From Photobacterium frigidiphilum (GTDB lineage: Bacteria > Pseudomonadota > Gammaproteobacteria > Enterobacterales > Vibrionaceae): a DNA stretch of 64,000 nt. Location of the stretch: positions 186,001-250,000 of the forward strand of contig NZ_PYMJ01000004.1 in NCBI RefSeq assembly GCF_003025615.1, given 5' to 3'. Within the stretch, counting starts at the first letter, position 1. Each line of letters begins with the position of its first letter. Positions 54,798-64,000 of the stretch are shown here, in pieces. The position numbers and the translations under genes are program-made. The notes beneath the pieces were generated by a model. The model saw only the letters and a list, made by a program, of their open reading frames with translations. It had not been told where the DNA came from and ran no database searches.

Positions 54798-57161
54798 GTG
54801 CAACAGAATGTAGTTTGGTACGATGCTTTATCAATGAATGACGTTGATAAAGTGGGTGGAAAAAATGCTTCGCTGGGTGAGATGGTAGCCAATCTTGCAA
54901 ATGCAGGTGTGAAAGTTCCAAATGGATATGCGACAACCTCGCATGCTTTTAATCAATTTCTGGAAGCTGGCGGATTAAACAAGCGTATTTATCAACTATT
55001 AGAAGAACTTGATGTTGATGATGTGAATGCGTTAAAAGTTGCTGGTGAAACCATTCGCAACTGGGTATTGGACGCTGAATTTCCGGCTGACTTAGAGCAG
55101 GATATTCGAGCATGTTATGCTGAACTTGGTAACGGTGACGACATGTTGTCTGTTGCTGTTCGTTCATCTGCAACTGCTGAAGATTTACCTGATGCTTCGT
55201 TTGCCGGTCAGCAAGAAACATTTCTAAATGTGCGCGGAATCGATGCCGTTATTGAAGCAACAAAGCATGTATTCGCTTCGTTGTTTAATGACCGTGCTAT
55301 TTCATACCGTGTTCACCAAGGGTTTGATCATGAAGGTGTTGCATTGTCTGCTGGTATTCAGCGTATGGTACGTTCAGACAAAGCTTCTTCGGGGGTAATG
55401 TTTACCCTTGATACCGAGTCTGGCTTTGATCAGGTGGTATTTATTACCTCATCATGGGGCTTAGGTGAAATGGTTGTGCAGGGGGCTGTTAACCCAGATG
55501 AATTCTACGTTCATAAGCCAACACTTGAAGCTGGTAATCATGCCGTTGTGCGTCGTACCATTGGTTCTAAACAAATCAAAATGGTTTACGCCGAGGGTAA
55601 AGAGCTAGGTACACAAGTTGATGTGATTGATACAACTGAAGAAGAACGTCAGCAATTTTCGTTAACTGATGATGAAATTACATCTTTAGCAAAACAAGCG
55701 CTGATTATCGAAAAACATTACGGTCGCCCGATGGATATCGAATGGGCCAAAGATGGTATTACTGGTGAATTACTGATTGTTCAGGCGCGTCCTGAAACAG
55801 TACGTTCTCGTGATGACCAACAAGTGATGGAACGCTTTCATCTAAATGCTCAAGCTTCGGCAATCATTGAAGGCCGTGCTATTGGTCAGCGTATTGGTGT
55901 TGGTGCTGTTCGTGTTGTTGCTGATTTAAGTGAGATGGATCAGGTTCAACCGGGTGATGTATTGGTTGCAGACATGACAGACCCAGATTGGGAACCTGTG
56001 ATGAAAAAAGCATCCGCTATTGTCACTAATCGAGGCGGGCGTACATGTCACGCGGCTATCATTGCACGTGAACTAGGTATACCTGCGGTTGTTGGTTGTG
56101 GTAATGCAACATCAATTTTAAGCACTGGTCAGCATGTCACTGTATCTTGTGCGCAAGGCGAAACTGGCTTTGTGTATGAAGGTGAACTTGATTTTGAAAT
56201 TCGTCGTTCATCAGTGACTGATCTACCAGATCTTCCTCTTAAAGTCATGATGAATGTGGGCAACCCAGATCGTGCATTTGATTTTGCTTGTATTCCAAAT
56301 GAAGGTGTAGGGCTAGCTCGACTAGAGTTCATCATTAACAAGATGATCGGTATTCACCCGAAAGCTTTGCTTAACTACGATGAACAATCTGACGAGATTA
56401 AAGCTGAAATCGATAAGCGCATTGTGGGTTACGATAACCCTGTTGAATTCTACATCGAGAAGTTAACGGAAGGTATTTCAACGCTTGCTGCAGCATTTTG
56501 GCCCAAACGCGTTATTGTGCGTATGTCTGATTTTAAGTCGAATGAATACCGCAACTTAGTAGGGGGCATTAACTATGAGCCGACGGAGGAAAACCCAATG
56601 TTAGGCTTCCGTGGTGCTTCTCGTTATATTTCGCCACAGTTCCAAGATTGTTTTGCACTTGAATGTGAAGCAATGAAGCGCGTTCGTGAAAAGATGGGCT
56701 TAAAAAATGTAGAAATCATGATCCCATTTGTACGTACAGTGAGTGAAGCTGCATCGGTTATCGATTTGCTGGCTAAATTCGATCTTCGTCGTGGTGAAAA
56801 TGGTCTGAAAGTGATTATGATGTGTGAGTTGCCGTCGAATGCGATTCTAGCGGATGATTTCTTGAAGTATTTTGATGGCTTCTCGATTGGCTCAAACGAT
56901 ATGACTCAGTTAACGCTTGGTCTTGACCGAGATTCTGGCGAAATTGCGCACATGTTTGATGAGCGAAATCCAGCAGTAAAAGCGATGTTGTCTATGGCCA
57001 TTAAAGCTGCCAATAAAGCCGGTAAATATGTCGGTATTTGTGGTCAAGGACCATCAGATCACGATGATCTGGCAGATTGGTTGATGGAGCAGGGCATTGA
57101 CTCCGTATCTTTAAACCCAGACACCGTACTCGAAACATGGGTACACTTGGGTAAAAAGTAA
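54798..57161 (+). CDS. ppsA: Phosphoenolpyruvate synthase PpsA
   Basis: PpsA converts pyruvate, ATP and water to PEP, AMP and phosphate for gluconeogenesis. I start at the GTG at 54,798, with AAGGAG 7 bases upstream, giving 787 residues (E. coli 792). The order is the N-terminal ATP-grasp domain from [11 protein letters not shown], the swivelling phosphohistidine domain with His418 in [15 protein letters not shown], and the C-terminal PEP-binding barrel with [11 protein letters not shown] and the catalytic Cys in [10 protein letters not shown]. The threonine before Cys-His in GGRTCH is the likely site of PpsR control. Confidence 0.97.
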   Translation: MQQNVVWYDALSMNDVDKVGGKNASLGEMVANLANAGVKVPNGYATTSHAFNQFLEAGGLNKRIYQLLEELDVDDVNALKVAGETIRNWVLDAEFPADLEQDIRACYAELGNGDDMLSVAVRSSATAEDLPDASFAGQQETFLNVRGIDAVIEATKHVFASLFNDRAISYRVHQGFDHEGVALSAGIQRMVRSDKASSGVMFTLDTESGFDQVVFITSSWGLGEMVVQGAVNPDEFYVHKPTLEAGNHAVVRRTIGSKQIKMVYAEGKELGTQVDVIDTTEEERQQFSLTDDEITSLAKQALIIEKHYGRPMDIEWAKDGITGELLIVQARPETVRSRDDQQVMERFHLNAQASAIIEGRAIGQRIGVGAVRVVADLSEMDQVQPGDVLVADMTDPDWEPVMKKASAIVTNRGGRTCHAAIIARELGIPAVVGCGNATSILSTGQHVTVSCAQGETGFVYEGELDFEIRRSSVTDLPDLPLKVMMNVGNPDRAFDFACIPNEGVGLARLEFIINKMIGIHPKALLNYDEQSDEIKAEIDKRIVGYDNPVEFYIEKLTEGISTLAAAFWPKRVIVRMSDFKSNEYRNLVGGINYEPTEENPMLGFRGASRYISPQFQDCFALECEAMKRVREKMGLKNVEIMIPFVRTVSEAASVIDLLAKFDLRRGENGLKVIMMCELPSNAILADDFLKYFDGFSIGSNDMTQLTLGLDRDSGEIAHMFDERNPAVKAMLSMAIKAANKAGKYVGICGQGPSDHDDLADWLMEQGIDSVSLNPDTVLETWVHLGKK

Positions 57162-57187
57162 GTCTGAATAGAAATTATGTTTATTTA

Positions 57188-57213
57188 AAGCCTGCATTTG
57201 CAGGCTTTTTTTA
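57188..57213 (+). terminator. Terminator after ppsA
   Basis: AAAGCCTGC pairs with GCAGGCTTT across an ATTT loop and is followed by a T-run, 27 bases after the stop. It may also serve the convergent TerB gene. Confidence 0.9.
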
Positions 57214-57247
57214 TATCATGTGTCCCGTTTTGAAATGTGTATGTTGA

Positions 57248-57697
57248 TTACCCATTTTTTGCTGACAATTTTGCGCGAATAAACTCTGAATGGTCAAGGT
57301 AAATTAACTCTGCCACTTGACGGATCACTGCTTCTTCCATGGGTTCGATAATTCCGTCGGCATAGGCGACTTGCCACATCGCTTCAATAAGCTGAAAGCG
57401 TTCTTCTGGTATAAGTTCACGTAGTTTCGTTGTAAATTCATATAAAGAAACAGATTTTTCACTTCTTACCATTGCTTCTGCGAGTAAATCTATAGCTCTT
57501 CTTTCATCTATATCGAGTAGTTTAATCAGCAGCTGTACTTTGGCTGCTTCTTCTCTAGGATCTACTTGGTGATCAGCATTGGCAACCTCACACAATAAAG
57601 AGGCCATCGCTAAATTCATTGTTGGGGTATCAATAGCACCGCCATCGCTGCCTTCATGCATGACTTGGCGAAATAAAGTGCGTAACTGTTTGAACAT
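57248..57697 (-). CDS. TerB-family protein
   Basis: The 149-residue product is an all-helical TerB-like protein. The family pattern is visible in LAMASLLCEVANADHQVDPREEAAKV (split over one helix pair) and the repeat-like WQVAYADGIIEPMEEAVIRQV. Each has the acidic ADxxxxxxE segment that may bind metal. TerB-type domains occur in tellurite and stress operons, but stand-alone copies like this have no settled role. GAGG lies about 7 bases upstream of the start. It is not next to other ter genes. Confidence 0.87.
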   Translation of the reverse strand: MFKQLRTLFRQVMHEGSDGGAIDTPTMNLAMASLLCEVANADHQVDPREEAAKVQLLIKLLDIDERRAIDLLAEAMVRSEKSVSLYEFTTKLRELIPEERFQLIEAMWQVAYADGIIEPMEEAVIRQVAELIYLDHSEFIRAKLSAKNG

Positions 57698-57871
57698 AAT
57701 GTGCCTCTTACTCTACGTATTAATTTGTCGCTTTATTACTAACTATGGTTTGTTTGGTAATAAATCAAGGTTTCAATAGGAATGAATCCACTCTAACTCC
57801 CTTGCTCATAAAGGTTATGACAACACTCATCGCACACTGTTCCATTAAAATACAGTTCTATAAATAACGTT

Positions 57872-57944
57872 TATACCCAAGTCATCTCAAGATGTTCGTA
57901 TCGACGAGAATTTATTGGGCTCTAGGCGAGGTGGCTTGGGTATA
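57872..57944. repeat. TATACCCAAG palindromic repeat, 73 bp
   Basis: The ends TATACCCAAGTCATCTCAAG and GAGGTGGCTTGGGTATA are inverted. The inner part CGAGAATTTATTGGGCTCTA matches the inside of the 266-bp element. It ends 2 bp before the stop codon of the AraC-family gene. Confidence 0.8.
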
Positions 57945-57946
57945 TG

Positions 57947-58831
57947 CTAATACTTAAAGCGTTGCCTAAATTCTCTAGGGGTAAGAGAGCTCCATTTTTT
58001 AAAACGAGTGCTGAAATTGGCAGGGTTTGGATACCCGCTTGATTCACTAATATGTTGTATTGGCCATTCAGTCGCACTTAATAGACGAGCAGCATATTCC
58101 ATCCGTAATCGTGTTAAATGCGCAATAGGGCTATGGCAATAATATTGTTGGCACAAGCGGTGAAAGTGAGGCTCAGAACAAGGGTGCAATGCCGCTAGTT
58201 CAGCCACGCTCCACTGGCGATGAAGTTGTTCTTTAGCGCGATCAAACACTTTTTCTAATCGTTGTAACGAGATAGGCATAGATGTCGGTAAACGATTAGT
58301 TACTAATAAGCGTATTTGTTCAACTAGATTATCTCCTAGCTGGTTACCAACAGGATAGGGTAACGACATCGATTGATGTAAGCAGTCTATGGTTTTACGC
58401 AGCATATCAGCACATTGCGTTTTGCTGTATGTGACTTCGTTAGGCATTGTTTTTGCCCACTCGCCATTATCACTTAACATTACCCACGCTATATCCCATG
58501 TATTTTCATTTTCAGCGTCTAATGTTTCGTTATCAGCATCTTTTTCTTTTTGGGTTATCCCAAATCCATTCGCAGAACCAGGCGGAACATGAATAACGCT
58601 ACCGCTTTCCAGTGTCCATTTTCGCACGGGTGTTTCTAGCCAACCTTCACCGCAACAAGTAAATAGCAACATATGCATATTGGGGTTACGACGGTATACC
58701 GTAAAACTCTGGCGTGCGTAGTTTACGCCGCACTGCACGATTTGGTGTTTCTCTAAAGCCATAAGCTGACCTTGATCGATCGTTGTCGTGCGGCATTGAT
58801 CCGATATTTCATAGTACTCAGGCCAACTCAT
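57947..58831 (-). CDS. AraC-family transcriptional regulator
   Basis: The 294-residue product has an N-terminal cupin-like sensor domain (RNPNMHMLLFTCCGEGWLETP followed by SGSVIHVPPGSANGFG) and a C-terminal AraC DNA-binding domain with two helix-turn-helix units. The first contains WSVAELAALHPCSEPHFHRLC and the second VQHIS-like WPIQHISESSGYPNPANFS, then RFKKWSSLTPREFRQRF. AAGGAG lies about 7 bases upstream. It diverges from a MATE transporter with 163 bp between, so control of that gene or of a sugar pathway elsewhere is possible. The effector is unknown. Confidence 0.9.
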   Translation of the reverse strand: MSWPEYYEISDQCRTTTIDQGQLMALEKHQIVQCGVNYARQSFTVYRRNPNMHMLLFTCCGEGWLETPVRKWTLESGSVIHVPPGSANGFGITQKEKDADNETLDAENENTWDIAWVMLSDNGEWAKTMPNEVTYSKTQCADMLRKTIDCLHQSMSLPYPVGNQLGDNLVEQIRLLVTNRLPTSMPISLQRLEKVFDRAKEQLHRQWSVAELAALHPCSEPHFHRLCQQYYCHSPIAHLTRLRMEYAARLLSATEWPIQHISESSGYPNPANFSTRFKKWSSLTPREFRQRFKY

Positions 58832-58994
58832 GTTTTCTCCTTTCTGTTTTTATCTTGTTTTGATATTAATTAATAATCGTATAAAAATATCATTTGATAG
58901 TTTGGCAAAGGTTGTTGAGAAGATAGCATAAGTCGTTATTTACCTTTAGGCGTATGATCCACCTCACATAAGCAAACATTAGAAGGGGGCAAAA

Positions 58995-60404
58995 ATGCAA
59001 AATTGGAAAGCGGCAGCGGATAAAGAATTTTGGCAGAAAACATGGCGATTGGCGATACCGGTTTCGATGCAGTCGATGCTTTTTGCCATCTTGGGTTTGG
59101 TCGATGTAATGATGGTTTCAACTCTTGGTGAATCGCAGGTTGCAGCTGTTGGTGTCGGTAATCGAATATTCTTCTTTAACTTATTGGTCATTGTTGGTGT
59201 GAGCGGTGCTGTAGGCATACTAGCGGCACAGTATTTTGGTGCAGGAAGAATGGATGGTGTGCGTCGTACACTATTGCAATCTTGGGTTTGTGCCATTGTT
59301 TTGACAATACCTTTTGCGATTTTGTTTCGTTTAGCACCTGAAAGTATCGTCAGTGTTATTACAAATGATCCAACCTTTGTTGAGCACGCAACGATGTATT
59401 TGTTTGTATGTGGTTGGAGCATCATATTTACCGCCATTGTTGTGCCTCTAGAATCTGCATTACGTTCGATAGGTGTCGCTAAAATGCCTACTGTCGTTGG
59501 GCTGATTGCGGTACTCATTAATGCCGCGCTAAACGCACTATTGATATTCGGTTTATATGGGTTTCCTGAGATGGGTGTTGCAGGTGCTGCATTAGGTACA
59601 ACAATATCGCGCGGTATCCAAACTGTTATTTTATTGGCTGTCACATATTGGAAGTATAATGAGATTTTGCCAAAAGTATCAGATGTTGAAGCTGCAGTAA
59701 CGGTAAAAGCGCGAAAAAAGTATCTTTCTGTTGCACTGCCGATGGTGATCCATGACGGTGGTTGGGCAATGGGAATATTGGTTTACAACTACATAATCGG
59801 GCAGCTTGGCGTGACTGAACTAGCAATCATCAGTTTATTATCACCGATAGAAGGAGTGCTAATATCTGGGTTTATTGGTTTTGCTGTAGCCGCATCAACC
59901 ATACTTGGCCATGAGCTAGGGGCTGAAAATTACCAACGTGCATGGCACCAATCATGGTGGTTTATTGGTTTAAGTGCGACGTTAGCGATGATTGTTGGTG
60001 CGACGGTATTAATATTTCATAACAGCATTGGTGATTTATTCGCAAAAGCGGGTACGCCTAATTTGGATATGGCCGTGAATGTTACGTTAGTGTTAGCGCT
60101 TGGTTTATGCCTAAAAGTGTTCAACATGGTCGGCATTGGTGGTGTTTTACGTAGTGGCGGCGATATTCGCTACAGTATTTTTATTGATCTGTTCGCACAA
60201 TGGGCAATTGGTATTCCTCTTGCGATAATCACGGGTATTGTACTGGGATGGCCGTTGCACTGGGTGATGCTTGCCATTTTGACGGAAGAGGTGGTTAAAG
60301 TGTTCTTGACCACGCACCGCATAAAAGGACGTCGGTGGTTAACGAATTTGATTAATGACAATGACGACGCACCGATTAATGAAAAAGAGTGCCTTGTAGC
60401 CTAG
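58995..60404 (+). CDS. MATE-family efflux transporter
   Basis: The 469-residue product has about 12 transmembrane segments in two similar halves, as in MATE transporters, which export drugs or metabolites using Na+ or H+. The opening FWQKTWRLAIPVSMQSMLFAILGLVDVMMVSTLGE matches family patterns over the first two helices. The second half begins near RKKYLSVALPMVIHDGGWAMG. AAGGGGG lies about 5 bases upstream of the start. It diverges from the AraC-family regulator, which may control it. Substrate and coupling ion are unknown. A possible hairpin with a long loop follows (60,440-60,500). Confidence 0.92.
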   Translation: MQNWKAAADKEFWQKTWRLAIPVSMQSMLFAILGLVDVMMVSTLGESQVAAVGVGNRIFFFNLLVIVGVSGAVGILAAQYFGAGRMDGVRRTLLQSWVCAIVLTIPFAILFRLAPESIVSVITNDPTFVEHATMYLFVCGWSIIFTAIVVPLESALRSIGVAKMPTVVGLIAVLINAALNALLIFGLYGFPEMGVAGAALGTTISRGIQTVILLAVTYWKYNEILPKVSDVEAAVTVKARKKYLSVALPMVIHDGGWAMGILVYNYIIGQLGVTELAIISLLSPIEGVLISGFIGFAVAASTILGHELGAENYQRAWHQSWWFIGLSATLAMIVGATVLIFHNSIGDLFAKAGTPNLDMAVNVTLVLALGLCLKVFNMVGIGGVLRSGGDIRYSIFIDLFAQWAIGIPLAIITGIVLGWPLHWVMLAILTEEVVKVFLTTHRIKGRRWLTNLINDNDDAPINEKECLVA

Positions 60405-60578
60405 GGTGTGTTGCCGTAAAAAATCAATGTGAAACATTTAAAGCAGAATTTGGTCCACAGTATGCTTATGCGTGTACTGGCGGTATTGAATTCTGCTTTT
60501 TACTGTTTGTATTTTGATGTTAATCACAGTTCAGAATCAGCTTTAAATATGTGGTAGAATCACGCCCGTTTTTATAGA

Positions 60579-60636
60579 TATACCCAAACGTCTTCAACGC
60601 TCGCCTAAATCTGCGATTTGAGGTGGTTTGGATATA
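60579..60636. repeat. TATACCCAAG-type palindromic repeat, 58 bp
   Basis: TATACCCAAACGTCTTCAAC and its partial complement GAGGTGGTTTGGATATA form a degenerate palindrome just upstream of hrpA. Confidence 0.65.
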
Positions 60637-60671
60637 CTTTATTATTTTAAAATTGAAAGTCAGGAATTCCT

Positions 60672-63600
60672 TTGAGTCTGTCTAATACTCCTCAATCAGA
60701 CGTTTTGAATAATGAAAAAACGCTGAAAGCCGCCATTAAAGATTGCATGATTCGCGATCGTTTTCGTTTGCACAAACGTGTGCAAGGTGCGGCAAGAATT
60801 AAGAATGAAAAAGCAAAGCACGTTGTATTTGATGAAATTGCGCTAGATATTGCGAAATCAATGCAAACGGTTGAGCTGCGTAGAACAAATCGACCTACGA
60901 TTAAATATCCAGAATTACTGCCTGTTAGCCAAAGAAAAGATGACATTGCAGAAGCAATAAAACACAACCAAGTTGTGATTGTGGCGGGTGAAACAGGGTC
61001 GGGTAAAACCACGCAGTTACCAAAGATCTGTATGGAATTAGGCCGTGGCACCCACGGTATGATTGGTCACACTCAGCCTCGTCGTCTTGCTGCACGTACT
61101 GTTGCAACGCGTATTGCTGAAGAGATGGAGTGCGAATTAGGTTCGTACGTTGGTTATAAAGTCCGATTTAATGACCAAGTATCTGATCGCAGCCAAGTCA
61201 AATTGATGACAGACGGTATTTTACTGGCTGAAATTCAAAATGACCGTTTCTTAAGTCAGTACGACACCATAATTATCGATGAAGCGCACGAACGTAGCCT
61301 TAACATCGATTTCATTATGGGTTACTTGCGTGAATTATTACCCAAACGACCTGATCTAAAAGTTGTGATTACATCGGCAACGATCGATCCTGAACGTTTT
61401 TCAAAGCATTTCAATAATGCACCTATCATTGAAGTGACTGGGCGTACTTATCCGGTAGAAACTCGCTACCGTCCCGTGTCTGAAGACGGTGATGATAACG
61501 ATCGTGATCAGCTACAAGCTATTTTCGATGCTGTCGATGAGCTATGCGATGAAGGTTCTGGTGATATCCTGATCTTCATGAATGGTGAGCGTGAAATTCG
61601 TGATACGGCAGATGCCCTAGAAAAACGTAATTTGCGTAATACCGAAGTACTTCCTTTGTATGCGCGCTTGTCTGCTAATGAACAGAACCGTGTATTCCAA
61701 TCACACAGTGGTCGCCGTGTTGTTTTGTCGACTAACGTTGCGGAAACATCGTTAACGGTACCTGGCATTAAATATGTTATCGACCCTGGTACTGCACGTA
61801 TTAGCCGATACAGCTACCGAACTAAAGTACAGCGTCTACCGATTGAAGCGATTTCACAAGCAAGTGCTAATCAGCGTAAAGGCCGATGTGGTCGTGTTCA
61901 AGAAGGTATCTGTGTTCGCTTATATTCAGAAGACGATTTCTTATCTCGCCCTGAATTTACCGACCCTGAAATTCTACGTACGAACTTAGCATCCGTTATC
62001 TTGCAAATGACGGCAATTGGCTTGGGCGATATTCACGCCTTTCCGTTTGTAGAAGCGCCAGATAATCGCAACATTCAAGATGGTTTACGCCTACTTGAAG
62101 AGTTAGGTGCGATTAATCTTAAAGCGACTGATCCCCGTAAGCGTTTATCGCCAATGGGTCGTCAGTTAGCAAGGTTACCGCTTGATCCTCGCCTTGCACG
62201 TATGGTGTTAGAAGCGCCTAAACTGGGTTCATTGCGCGAAGTGATGGTTATCGCGTGTGCATTGTCGATTCAAGACCCACGTGAAAGACCGTCAGAGAAA
62301 AAACAAGCTTCTGACGAAAAGCATAATCGCTTTGCGGATAAAGATTCTGATTTCATCGCATTTGTTAATTTATGGAATTACGTTCAAGAGCAGCAAAAAG
62401 AGCTGTCTGGTAATCAATTCCGTAAACAATGTAAGAAAGACTACCTGAACTATTTGCGTATTCGTGAATGGCAAGATATTTACTACCAAGTGAGTCAGGT
62501 AGTGAAAGAACTCGATTTGAAAATTAATAGCCAAGAAGCAAGCTACGACAGTATTCACCAGTCATTATTGGCAGGTATGCTTTCTCATATTGGTATTAAA
62601 GATCAGGAAAAGAACGAATATCAAGGTGCACGAAATGCGCGCTTTAATATTTTTCCGGGGTCTGGCATTTTCAAGAAACAGCCTAAGTGGGTGATGGTTG
62701 CTGAATTGGTTGAAACATCAAAGCTGTGGGGGCGTATTGCCGCTAAAATTCAGCCAGAGTGGGTTGAACCATTAGCACAGCATTTGTTGAAGCGTAGCTA
62801 TAGCGAACCGCATTGGGAAAAGAAACAAGCTGCTGTATTCGCGTTTGAAAAAATCATGATGTACGGCATTGCTATTGTTGCAAAGCGTAAAGTAAATTAC
62901 GGCAATATTGATGCGCAAGTATCGCGTGAAATTTTCATTCGTTCGGCGTTAGTTGAAGGTGATTGGGAAACGAAGCATAAGTTTTATCATCAAAACCGAC
63001 GACTATTGCGCGAAGTGGAAGAGCTAGAACACAAATCTCGTCGTCGTGATATTTTGATCGATGATGACGAATTATTTGAATTCTACGATCAACGTGTTGA
63101 GCACACTGTGGTATCGGGGAGTTTCTTCGATAGCTGGTGGAAGAAAGCATCAAAAGAAGACAGTAACCTGCTTAACTTTGAACGTGAAATGTTGTTCAGA
63201 GGCGATGCGAGCCATATTACTGATTTGGATTACCCTAACTTTTGGCATCAAGGCAACTTGAAACTGAAGTTAAGCTACCAGTTTGAACCAGGTGAAGATA
63301 GTGACGGTGTAACGGTGCATGTGCCGCTACCGATACTGAACCAAGTAGAACCCGATAACTTTGATTGGCAAATACCGGGTCTTCGTCATGAATTGGTTGT
63401 GTCATTAATTAAATCATTACCCAAGCCGATTCGTCGCAACTTTGTGCCTGCACCTAATTATGCAGATGCTTTTCTTTCACGTGCAGAAGCGATGTCGATG
63501 CCATTGCTGGATGCGTTAGAGAAAGAATTAAAGCGTATTACGGGTGTCACAATATTGCGTGAAGACTGGAAAGCCGAGCAAGTTTCAGATCACTTGAAGA

Positions 63601-64000
63601 TTACGTACCGTGTGGTTGACCACAAGAATCGTAAGCTGAAAGAAAGCAAAGACTTATACAGTTTAAAAGATGGCTTGAAAGAGCAAGTTCAAGAAACATT
63701 GTCGCAAGTTGCTGATGATGATATTGAACAAGAAGGCTTAAAAACATGGAGCTTTGGCGCATTACCTGAATGCTATCAGCAAAAACGGGGTGGCTTTGAG
63801 GTTAAAGCGTTCCCTGCATTGGTTGATAACAAAGATTCTGTGGGTATCAAGTTATTTGAAACGGAAGAAGAGCAGCGAATGGCAATGACTCAAGGTCAGC
63901 GTCGTTTGGTTCTGTTGAACGTGCCTTCGCCTATTAAATATTTACACTCGAATTTGCCAAATAAATCGAAATTGGGTTTATATTTCAACCCATATGGTCG
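60672..64000 (+). CDS. hrpA: ATP-dependent RNA helicase HrpA (partial, 3' end cut by window)
   Basis: The frame is open from the TTG at 60,672 to the end of the window, giving 1109 residues of a protein usually near 1300. AGGA lies about 7 bases before the TTG. Motifs of the DEAH-box family are in place: GETGSGKTTQ at about residues 106-115, TQPRRLAART, the DEAH box at 203-206 (IIDEAHERS), SAT in TSATIDPERF, and QRKGRCGRV-type motif VI. The C-terminal part has the HrpA-specific DUF3418 region with many KK and KR runs. HrpA removes stalled or collided ribosomes and unwinds RNA. The end of the gene is not visible. Confidence 0.95.
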   Translation, partial: MSLSNTPQSDVLNNEKTLKAAIKDCMIRDRFRLHKRVQGAARIKNEKAKHVVFDEIALDIAKSMQTVELRRTNRPTIKYPELLPVSQRKDDIAEAIKHNQVVIVAGETGSGKTTQLPKICMELGRGTHGMIGHTQPRRLAARTVATRIAEEMECELGSYVGYKVRFNDQVSDRSQVKLMTDGILLAEIQNDRFLSQYDTIIIDEAHERSLNIDFIMGYLRELLPKRPDLKVVITSATIDPERFSKHFNNAPIIEVTGRTYPVETRYRPVSEDGDDNDRDQLQAIFDAVDELCDEGSGDILIFMNGEREIRDTADALEKRNLRNTEVLPLYARLSANEQNRVFQSHSGRRVVLSTNVAETSLTVPGIKYVIDPGTARISRYSYRTKVQRLPIEAISQASANQRKGRCGRVQEGICVRLYSEDDFLSRPEFTDPEILRTNLASVILQMTAIGLGDIHAFPFVEAPDNRNIQDGLRLLEELGAINLKATDPRKRLSPMGRQLARLPLDPRLARMVLEAPKLGSLREVMVIACALSIQDPRERPSEKKQASDEKHNRFADKDSDFIAFVNLWNYVQEQQKELSGNQFRKQCKKDYLNYLRIREWQDIYYQVSQVVKELDLKINSQEASYDSIHQSLLAGMLSHIGIKDQEKNEYQGARNARFNIFPGSGIFKKQPKWVMVAELVETSKLWGRIAAKIQPEWVEPLAQHLLKRSYSEPHWEKKQAAVFAFEKIMMYGIAIVAKRKVNYGNIDAQVSREIFIRSALVEGDWETKHKFYHQNRRLLREVEELEHKSRRRDILIDDDELFEFYDQRVEHTVVSGSFFDSWWKKASKEDSNLLNFEREMLFRGDASHITDLDYPNFWHQGNLKLKLSYQFEPGEDSDGVTVHVPLPILNQVEPDNFDWQIPGLRHELVVSLIKSLPKPIRRNFVPAPNYADAFLSRAEAMSMPLLDALEKELKRITGVTILREDWKAEQVSDHLKITYRVVDHKNRKLKESKDLYSLKDGLKEQVQETLSQVADDDIEQEGLKTWSFGALPECYQQKRGGFEVKAFPALVDNKDSVGIKLFETEEEQRMAMTQGQRRLVLLNVPSPIKYLHSNLPNKSKLGLYFNPYG

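Noticed and set aside
57248..57697. Tellurite resistance operon
   Set aside because: Only one TerB-type gene is present, with no terC, terD or terZ neighbours, so the name should not be read as a resistance function.
58979..59644. Minus-strand frame of 221 codons inside the MATE gene
   Set aside because: It mirrors the transporter gene, has no ribosome-binding site, and its composition (many Pro, Thr and Ser) is unlike a natural protein. The plus-strand gene is clear.
60672..60910. Possible frameshift early in hrpA
   Set aside because: A first reading suggested an extra base near 60,900. Rechecking the bases shows one continuous frame through the GETGSGKT motif.

Overview
The window reads as chromosomal DNA of a marine gammaproteobacterium of the Vibrionaceae, most like Photobacterium. 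The reasons are the moderately AT-rich composition, the family-typical genes (DUF3802, DUF3334, a GAPDH with an N-terminal extension, kbl-tdh, ppsR/ppsA, nagK, a YbiT-type ABC-F protein) and a dispersed TATACCCAAG...CTTGGGTATA palindromic repeat. The genus is inferred. No tRNA, rRNA, CRISPR array, transposase or prophage was seen.

Region 1 (1-18,050) is a matrix island. A complete Escherichia-type cellulose locus has bcsRQABZC on the plus strand and bcsEFG on the minus strand, divergent from one control region. BcsA carries a PilZ domain, BcsE an RxGD c-di-GMP site, and BcsG is the phosphoethanolamine transferase, so the product is probably pEtN-cellulose under c-di-GMP control. Downstream of bcsG lies a two-gene unit encoding a secreted LruC-domain protein and a small lipoprotein, with a Fur-like site upstream.

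Region 2 (18,050-30,480) is mostly metabolic: GAPDH, a periplasmic rhodanese translationally coupled to a hybrid sensor kinase, anmK, malZ, a DUF4174 protein, and a LysR regulator divergent from kbl-tdh (threonine to glycine).

Region 3 (30,480-35,640) has two glycosyltransferases, an orphan polysaccharide flippase and an unusual secreted protein. In that protein a globular domain is flanked by Tyr/Asp/Ser-rich low-complexity tails.

Region 4 (35,700-40,660) holds ybiT and yaiI, then a MerR regulator and an aldo/keto reductase with a MerR-type operator. After them comes a collapsed second copy of ybiT-yaiI. That relic differs from the intact yaiI mostly at synonymous positions, so it descends from a functional, diverged allele.

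Region 5 (40,700-48,400) combines a periplasmic ParB-like protein, a CheX-like DUF3334 protein, an anchored glutaredoxin, a REC-CheC protein overlapping a PAS-GGDEF diguanylate cyclase, DUF3802 and a chemoreceptor.

Region 6 (48,500-64,000) is largely housekeeping: tapT, nagK, an RhlE-type helicase, ppsR/ppsA, a TerB protein, AraC and MATE genes, and the first 1109 codons of hrpA. Most copies of the palindromic repeat lie here, including a 266-bp MITE-like form.

The cellulose genes, diguanylate cyclase, chemotaxis-type proteins, flippase locus and secreted proteins suggest a surface-attachment theme, but only the cellulose assignment is firm.
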